Shown here: positions 59,034 to 64,000 of the stretch, piece by piece
Layout of the letters: each line of letters starts with the position of its first letter
Position numbering within the stretch: the stretch's first letter is position 1
Assembly (NCBI RefSeq): GCF_022369515.1
Contig: NZ_CP059724.1
Span: 1,488,001 to 1,552,000 of the forward strand
Source: Paenibacillus sp. 19GGS1-52
GTDB lineage: Bacteria; Bacillota; Bacilli; Paenibacillales; Paenibacillaceae
Length of the DNA stretch: 64,000 bases
Direction: 5' to 3'
Position numbers and translations under genes: made by a program
Notes under the pieces: model-generated
Databases searched by the model: none
What the model was told of the DNA's origin: nothing
What the model saw: only the letters and a program-made list of their open reading frames with translations

Positions 59034-60395
59034 ATGGAGCCGATTCGAAAAGATGAGATTGATGCGCAAGAATGCGGGAGCGTAACTCCCAAATCCAAGC
59101 CATGTCCACGGCCCAAACCTGGAGAGGCAGCCGGAGGCTGCTCCTTCGATGGAGCGCAAATAACATTATTGCCTATAATGGATGCCGCACATCTTGTCCA
59201 TGGACCTATTGCCTGCGCCGGTAACAGTTGGGAAAGCAGAGGGACTCTTACTAGTGGGCCCTCGCTTTCTCAATATGGCTTCGCTACAGATATGAACGAT
59301 ACCGACATTATTTTTGGCGGTGAGAAGAAACTACGTGATAGCATCAACTATATTGCCGAGCGCTTTGCGCCTCCGGCAATATTTGTATATGCAACTTGTG
59401 TAACAGCATTGATCGGTGAGGATATGGACGCTGTATGTAAGGAAGCGGCTGAGCGGCTAGCCATTCCGGTTATTCCGGTGAACAGTCCCGGATTCGTTGG
59501 TAGTAAGAACCTTGGGAATCGCTTGGCAGGCGAAGCGTTACTTCAGTACGTTATCGGTACAGGTGAACCTGAGCGGGAGATTTCGCTGGGTGTAAATTTG
59601 ATAGGTGAATATAATATTGCCGGTGAGATGTGGGATATCGAGAAGCTGATGAATAGCGCAGGCATTACGCTTATGTCTCGTATTACAGGGGATGCAAGAT
59701 ACAAAGAAATCACATGGGCACATCGAGCTAAGGTCAATATGGTGGTCTGTAGCCGCGCTTTGCTTGGTTTGGCTAAAGAAATGGAATCCAGATACAAAAT
59801 CCCCTACTTTGAGGGTTCGTTTTATGGGGCTAAGGAGACGACTTATTCCTTGCGGCAGATGGCCTTTCTGATGAATGACCGCGAGATGGAGCGGCGGGTG
59901 GATCGGCTGACGGAACGCGAAGAAAGCCGTCTGATTCAGGATCTGCGTCCGTATCGCAAGCTGCTGAAAGGCAAAAAGGCAGTGCTTTATACGGGTGGTG
60001 TAAAAAGCTGGTCCATTATATCTGCGCTGAAGGAGCTAGGGGTTCAAGTAGTTGGCGTAGGTACGAACAAAAGCACAGAAGATGATGTACGTCGTATTGC
60101 TGACCGGGTAGGCGATGATACCGAGTATATTCCCGAAGGGGGAGCCAGTCGGATTATCAAGACGGTACGGGAGCGCAAAGCTGATATTATGATTGCTGGC
60201 GGACGTAATATGTATGTTGCGATGAAGGAGCAGATTCCGTTCATTGATATTAATCAGGAAAGACATAAGGCATACGCAGGTTATGAAGGTCTGCTCAGAC
60301 TTGCTAAGGAACTGACTTATTCACTTGCTAATCCGATCTGGAAGCTGGCCGCAAGTCCGGCGCCTTGGGATAAGGAGGACTCTTATGACCATTAA
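59034..60395 (+). CDS. nifE: FeMo-cofactor scaffold protein NifE
   Basis: A protein of 453 residues, paralogue of NifD. Cluster-binding Cys residues are in GGCSFDGAQ, HGPIACAGNSWESRG and YATCVTALIGEDMD. With NifN it forms the scaffold on which NifB-co is converted to FeMo-co. ATG 59034 is chosen (AAGGAGA about ten bases upstream); GTG 59028 and TTG 58989 in frame are alternatives. Its stop lies 11 bases inside the nifN reading frame. Confidence 0.95.
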   Translation: MEPIRKDEIDAQECGSVTPKSKPCPRPKPGEAAGGCSFDGAQITLLPIMDAAHLVHGPIACAGNSWESRGTLTSGPSLSQYGFATDMNDTDIIFGGEKKLRDSINYIAERFAPPAIFVYATCVTALIGEDMDAVCKEAAERLAIPVIPVNSPGFVGSKNLGNRLAGEALLQYVIGTGEPEREISLGVNLIGEYNIAGEMWDIEKLMNSAGITLMSRITGDARYKEITWAHRAKVNMVVCSRALLGLAKEMESRYKIPYFEGSFYGAKETTYSLRQMAFLMNDREMERRVDRLTEREESRLIQDLRPYRKLLKGKKAVLYTGGVKSWSIISALKELGVQVVGVGTNKSTEDDVRRIADRVGDDTEYIPEGGASRIIKTVRERKADIMIAGGRNMYVAMKEQIPFIDINQERHKAYAGYEGLLRLAKELTYSLANPIWKLAASPAPWDKEDSYDH

Positions 60396-61713
60396 CAAAA
60401 GGAAGAAACCGACTTCTGTTAATCCAATTAAGATAGGTCAGTCACTAGGTGCTGTACTGGCGATGCAAGGCTGTTACCGGGCGATGCCGATTGTGCACGG
60501 TTCGCAAGGCTGCTCTGCTTTTTCCAAAGCGCTGTTAACCCGGCATTTTCGGGAGCCAATTGCGGTACAAACTTCGGCACTGCAAGAAATGGATGTTATT
60601 TTTGATGCGAATCGTAATTTGGAAGAAGCACTGAATACGGTCCTTAGCAAGCATCGCCCAGATATTATCGGCATTATCGGTACTGAACTGACTGATGTAG
60701 CTGGAGTAGACTATCAATCGATGTTGAAATCGTATAAACGAGAACGGAATATGCGAGGGGGTCTCGCTTTTTCAGTAACGCTGCCAGATTTTCGCGGTTC
60801 ACTTGAATCCGGTTTTAGTTCCACGGTAGAAGCGATAATTGATGAGATGATTCAGCAGGTAGGTCCTCGGGGGTCGAGGAATGTGAATACTCGCCAGATT
60901 ACGCTGCTGCCTGGATCTTTTCTGACACCGGGTGATGTGATGGAATTGAAGGAAATTATCTCAGCCTTTGGCTTTGAGGTTATCGCCGTACCTGATATTT
61001 CAACTTCTCTATCCGGTCATTTATTGACTGGGTTTTCCCCACTGACAAGAGGTGGCGTGCCGCTCGATTCGATGCTGCAAAGTTTGCAATCCGGCCTTAC
61101 CATTGCCATCGGCGGGAGCATGGAGCGTCCGGCAAGAAGATTGCATAACGCGCTCGGTACACCCTACAAGGTATTTCAAGGGGCGATGGGATTAAAGGCT
61201 GCAGATGAACTGCTGCATTTCCTGCATCAAATCAGCGGAGAGCCGGTGCCGCTGCGTTACTGTTGGCAACGGGAGAATCTGCTCGATAGTATGCTTGACG
61301 CCCATTTTCAATTTGCCGGAATGTCTGCGCTAATTGCCTTGGAACCGGATCATCTCTACTCCGTGTCACATTGGCTGGAAGAGCTGGGTGTTGAGCAGAA
61401 GGCGCTGATTACTTCCTATGAAACTCCAGTGGTAGTAGAGATGGAACGGGAGATATGGGTTGGGGATCTCGATGACGCTGAATATCTAGGTAGGGGTGCC
61501 GATTTATGGATCGGGAATTCTCATGGGATTAGCGGAGCTGAACGGATTGACGCAGCTTTTATGGCAGCAGGATTCCCGGTCTGGAATGAACTGGGTGCTT
61601 ATATGTCAACCTCTGTCGGTTATCGGGGCGCAATGGAATGGACGAATAAAGCAGGGAATTTGTTAATGCAAAGGGAGGCTAGGCATCGTGAAAGTAGCAT
61701 TCGCCACAGATGA
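60385..61713 (+). CDS. nifN: FeMo-cofactor scaffold protein NifN
   Basis: A protein of 442 residues, paralogue of NifK. SLGAVLAMQGCYRAMPIVHG and SQGCSAFSKALLTRHFREPI carry the conserved Cys and His. It partners NifE in the scaffold complex. ATG 60385 has AAGGAGG six bases upstream and overlaps the nifE end; the open frame extending to 60325 has no such signal. Its end overlaps nifX by 26 bases. Confidence 0.95.
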   Translation: MTINKRKKPTSVNPIKIGQSLGAVLAMQGCYRAMPIVHGSQGCSAFSKALLTRHFREPIAVQTSALQEMDVIFDANRNLEEALNTVLSKHRPDIIGIIGTELTDVAGVDYQSMLKSYKRERNMRGGLAFSVTLPDFRGSLESGFSSTVEAIIDEMIQQVGPRGSRNVNTRQITLLPGSFLTPGDVMELKEIISAFGFEVIAVPDISTSLSGHLLTGFSPLTRGGVPLDSMLQSLQSGLTIAIGGSMERPARRLHNALGTPYKVFQGAMGLKAADELLHFLHQISGEPVPLRYCWQRENLLDSMLDAHFQFAGMSALIALEPDHLYSVSHWLEELGVEQKALITSYETPVVVEMEREIWVGDLDDAEYLGRGADLWIGNSHGISGAERIDAAFMAAGFPVWNELGAYMSTSVGYRGAMEWTNKAGNLLMQREARHRESSIRHR

Positions 61714-62083
61714 CGGAATTCGGGTTAACGCTCATTTTGGGCAAAGCCCAATGTTTGCCGTTTACAATGTAAGCAAAAGAGGTGGGGAGCTTGTAGAGTT
61801 GCGTAAGCTTCCGGAAATTCAGTACCAGGATGAATCAGGTAAAATTGACAGCCGTCTAGAGGCGGTTGCTGATTGTACACTTATTTTTATTATGCAGATT
61901 GGTGCTTCAGCAGCTGCGAAGGTGACACGTCGCAAAATCATGCCAGTTAAGGTGCCCTTAGGCAGTTCGATAGAAGAACAGGTAAAGCGGCTCGTTGAAA
62001 TGCTGCAAGGCAAACCCCCGATGTGGCTTGCCAAGATACTTCGTGCGGAAGAGGAGGAGGAAGCGGATGGAATCCATGGCTAA
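61688..62083 (+). CDS. nifX: NifX FeMo-cofactor carrier
   Basis: A protein of 131 residues, a single dinitrogenase iron-molybdenum cofactor domain: VAFATDDGIRVNAHFGQSPM at the start and FIMQIGASAAAKVTRRKIMP later. It binds and carries NifB-co/VK-cluster between NifB and NifEN. GTG 61688 (GGGAGG upstream) lies within the 3' end of nifN. The C-terminal residues are acidic and overlap the next gene by 17 bases. NifB in this operon has a related C-terminal domain. Confidence 0.93.
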   Translation: MKVAFATDDGIRVNAHFGQSPMFAVYNVSKRGGELVELRKLPEIQYQDESGKIDSRLEAVADCTLIFIMQIGASAAAKVTRRKIMPVKVPLGSSIEEQVKRLVEMLQGKPPMWLAKILRAEEEEEADGIHG

Positions 62084-62633
62084 TGAAGGTGGAATGCTGA
62101 ACGCGCGGAGTATTCAGGAGGGGACGGCAGTGAAGCGCCGTAGTCGTCCAGCTGAGAAGGAACTGGATCAGAACATGGTGGAAATCTTCGTCCGGCGCTT
62201 GTGTAATCTTTTGGATACCACTGATCACTTTGGAAGATATGCCACCCTCTCACCCCAAGAGAAGATTGAGCGTATGTTTCTGGCTTCTAAGGAAGATAAA
62301 GTTCAGTCTGATTTCAACTGTGCGGTTTCCCCTAAAGTACGTCTACAAGTACCCGTGTTATTCCAGGCAATAGCTGGAGTTATGGAGGAAAAAAGTGGTG
62401 CGCTAATCCAAAGCACAGCTGAGATTAACGGAGAAGGCTTCGGACGTGCGCTAGTATATAGCGGGCGGATTATTCTTGTTCTAAAAAGCTTGCGGGCAGG
62501 TTTTCCTTTCCCGTTTACTTCCGAGGATAAGGTCATTCGGTACGGTCTAGCTTGTGTGGAGGAAGGCTTGGCCTTTTTAGATAAATATAAGGATATGACG
62601 GCTGTCTACGGTTCGTTTAGCTTAGAAGGGTAA
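62067..62633 (+). CDS. NifX-associated protein (DUF269 family)
   Basis: A protein of 188 residues. MVEIFVRRLCNLLDTTDHFG and VILVLKSLRAGFPFPF-type segments (IILVLKSLRAGFPFPFTSED here) plus LACVEEGLAFLDKY are characteristic of the DUF269 proteins found next to nifX. Their exact function is unknown; a role in cofactor transfer or stability is assumed by context. ATG 62067 follows GAGGAGG. Some Paenibacillus nif operons include such an extra gene between nifX and hesA while the nine-gene version does not; this is my recollection of the group. Confidence 0.85.
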   Translation: MESMANEGGMLNARSIQEGTAVKRRSRPAEKELDQNMVEIFVRRLCNLLDTTDHFGRYATLSPQEKIERMFLASKEDKVQSDFNCAVSPKVRLQVPVLFQAIAGVMEEKSGALIQSTAEINGEGFGRALVYSGRIILVLKSLRAGFPFPFTSEDKVIRYGLACVEEGLAFLDKYKDMTAVYGSFSLEG

Positions 62634-62671
62634 ATTCGGATTTAACAGATCAGTCACAGGAGGAGAACGCG

Positions 62672-63427
62672 ATGGAGCAGCAGCTTGCCGGAGGAATAGA
62701 GCTGGAACGGTATGCCCGGCAACTGAAGCTGCTGGGGAATAGCGGACAGAATGCACTGAAGGAAGCGACAGTGATGATCGCTGGAATCGGTGGTCTTGGG
62801 GGAACTGCCGCTCTTTATCTGGCAGCAGCGGGAATCGGCAAGCTTATTTTGGCACATGAAGGGATTATTCTTCCACCGGATCTGAATCGGCAAATCCTGA
62901 TGGATAGCGATCATTTAGGGATGGAACGCATGAGTACGGCGATACAGCATCTTAAACGGCTTAATCCAGAAGTCGAAATTGAAGGTTATAATTCCAAAAT
63001 TGCATATGATAAATCTAAGTCTTGGGTAGAGAGCGCCGATATCGTTATCGACGCTCGCTATGATTTTCCGGAGAGATATGAATTGAACCGTCTTTGTGTA
63101 GATACAGGAACACCTATGGTAGAGGCAGCCATGTATGGCTTTGAAATATCGTTAACGACGATTATTCCTGGAGAAACACCTTGTCTGGAATGTCTTTACC
63201 CGGATGTTCAGCCCCAGTGGGAGCCGTTTGGGTTTCCAGTTTTGGGAGCTACTTCTGGTATAGCGGGTTGCCTGGCAGCTCTGGAAGCCGTAAAATGGAT
63301 TACAAGGGTAGGGACGACATATGCAGGTGTAATGCATCGCTTCAACTCACTCGACTTCACCTGTTACAGTGTCCATGTTACCCGTAATCCGAAATGTGCT
63401 TGTTGCGGAGAGGAAGGTAAACTGTGA
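62672..63427 (+). CDS. hesA: HesA, ThiF/MoeB-like adenylyltransferase
   Basis: A protein of 251 residues of the E1-like superfamily. ATP-binding loop MIAGIGGLGGTAALYLAAAG (residues ~32-51), DLNRQILM, VIDARYDFPERYELN, and a zinc site from CLECLYP and CACCGEEG. It is conserved in Paenibacillus and cyanobacterial nif operons and is thought to help molybdenum or sulfur handling for FeMo-co. ATG 62672 follows AGGAGG. The nifV GTG overlaps its stop. Confidence 0.93.
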   Translation: MEQQLAGGIELERYARQLKLLGNSGQNALKEATVMIAGIGGLGGTAALYLAAAGIGKLILAHEGIILPPDLNRQILMDSDHLGMERMSTAIQHLKRLNPEVEIEGYNSKIAYDKSKSWVESADIVIDARYDFPERYELNRLCVDTGTPMVEAAMYGFEISLTTIIPGETPCLECLYPDVQPQWEPFGFPVLGATSGIAGCLAALEAVKWITRVGTTYAGVMHRFNSLDFTCYSVHVTRNPKCACCGEEGKL

Positions 63428-64000
63428 AAAGTCTCAAGCTTTGTGACACGACACTTAGGGATGGTGAGCAGGCAGCTGGAGTCTCGTTCACGAGGGCAGA
63501 GAAACTGGAAATTGCAAAAATGCTGTCGGAGTGCGGAGTAGAACAAGCGGAGGTAGGCATCCCTGCCATGGGTAAACGGGAGCAAGAGGATATTGCGGCC
63601 ATAGCAGAGTTGGATCTTCCCATGAAGATCATGACCTGGAATCGAGCAGTAGTGAGCGATATTGATAAAGCACGGGCAACAGGTGTGAGCTGGAGTCATA
63701 TCTCCATTCCGACCTCGGAAATTCAACTGCAGGGCAAGCTTTCACTAACGCCCGCGGAAGGGCTGAACAAGCTACTGCATGCAGTGGAATATGGTTTGAG
63801 AATGGGAATGACAGTCTCGGTAGGCATGGAGGACTCCTCCAGAGCTAATATGGGATTCTTGATAGAACTGGTGAATGCTTTATATAAAGAAGGTATCCGC
63901 TGGTTCCGTTATGCGGATACAGTATCTGCACATCATCCGGGACAAATGGCAGAGCGGGTACGTAGTTTGCTGGGGGCTGTTCCTGCTGATGTGGAGCTTG
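63424..64000 (+). CDS. nifV: Homocitrate synthase NifV (partial, runs off the right edge)
   Basis: The first 192 residues are present: LCDTTLRDGEQAAGVSFTRA is the catalytic metal-binding start of the isopropylmalate/homocitrate synthase family, followed by AEVGIPAMGKREQEDI, SHISIPTSEIQLQGKL and RYADTVSAHHP. It condenses acetyl-CoA and 2-oxoglutarate to homocitrate, the organic ligand of FeMo-co. GTG 63424 overlaps the hesA TGA (GTGA). The C-terminal half lies beyond the window. Confidence 0.95.
   Translation, partial: MKSLKLCDTTLRDGEQAAGVSFTRAEKLEIAKMLSECGVEQAEVGIPAMGKREQEDIAAIAELDLPMKIMTWNRAVVSDIDKARATGVSWSHISIPTSEIQLQGKLSLTPAEGLNKLLHAVEYGLRMGMTVSVGMEDSSRANMGFLIELVNALYKEGIRWFRYADTVSAHHPGQMAERVRSLLGAVPADVEL

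Overview
The window looks like a chromosome segment of a nitrogen-fixing, endospore-former-type Firmicute, most probably Paenibacillus. The evidence is a compact nifB-H-D-K-E-N-X-(DUF269)-hesA-nifV operon with a sigma-A type promoter and GlnR-like boxes. Strong AGGAGG ribosome binding sites, YesM/YesN-type two-component pairs, Lpl-type sugar ABC transporters and a yybP-ykoY riboswitch before a TerC gene point the same way. Assignment to genus is inference from gene content and order.

Positions 1-19530 are an AT-rich accessory array unlike the rest of the window. About 25 short genes lie almost all on the + strand: membrane proteins, lipoproteins, DUF4279 and DUF4253 proteins, SRPBCC, DinB, GNAT, a Sat4-like streptothricin acetyltransferase, an aminoglycoside-phosphotransferase-like kinase, a HEAT-repeat protein and many unknowns. 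They are separated by a dispersed element whose ends form an inverted repeat: left arm close to CCTAAC-acca-TATTCACGC, right arm close to CGTGAAT-n8-GTTAGGY. This is the architecture of integron attC sites, with the genes as cassettes, but no integron integrase is present in the window. Most right arms also carry a GTG or ATG start, often after a GGAGG-like sequence, that opens a short peptide beginning MNTxTL. The array shows decay: truncated sites, half sites, frameshifted or 5'-truncated genes, an antisense retropepsin-like pseudogene, and an IS3-family element (11223-12894) inside a lipoprotein cassette.

From 19.6 kb the sequence becomes ordinary chromosome. 19.6-25.8 kb: a YesM/YesN-type sensor pair followed by a sugar ABC importer. 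25.9-28.6 kb: a GNAT, an NmrA-like oxidoreductase with a divergent TetR regulator, and a small protein. 28.9-31.5 kb: a NitT/TauT-type ABC transporter. 31.5-34.4 kb: a damaged secreted-protein gene, hisC and a beta-lactamase-fold serine hydrolase. 34.5-45.8 kb: a sugar-utilisation block (ROK regulator, ROK kinase, MFS transporter, large AraC-type membrane regulator, LplABC-type importer, unknown 565-residue protein). 45.9-48.3 kb: a Met-rich secreted protein with an OmpR/BaeS-type system. 48.4-52.9 kb: a YcdB-repeat/SLH-like protein, a soluble MCP-like protein, and a TerC transporter under a yybP-ykoY riboswitch.

53.0-64.0 kb holds the molybdenum nitrogenase operon. NifB makes the Fe-S precursor of FeMo-co; NifEN with NifX matures it; NifV supplies homocitrate; HesA is a ThiF/MoeB-type accessory protein; NifH, NifD and NifK are the enzyme. 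The 5' region combines a consensus promoter, one perfect GlnR box downstream and one near-match upstream, and nearly three 66-bp tandem hairpin repeats before the nifB start codon. The nifK-nifE gap contains a compact, apparently structured RNA element. nifV runs off the right edge.
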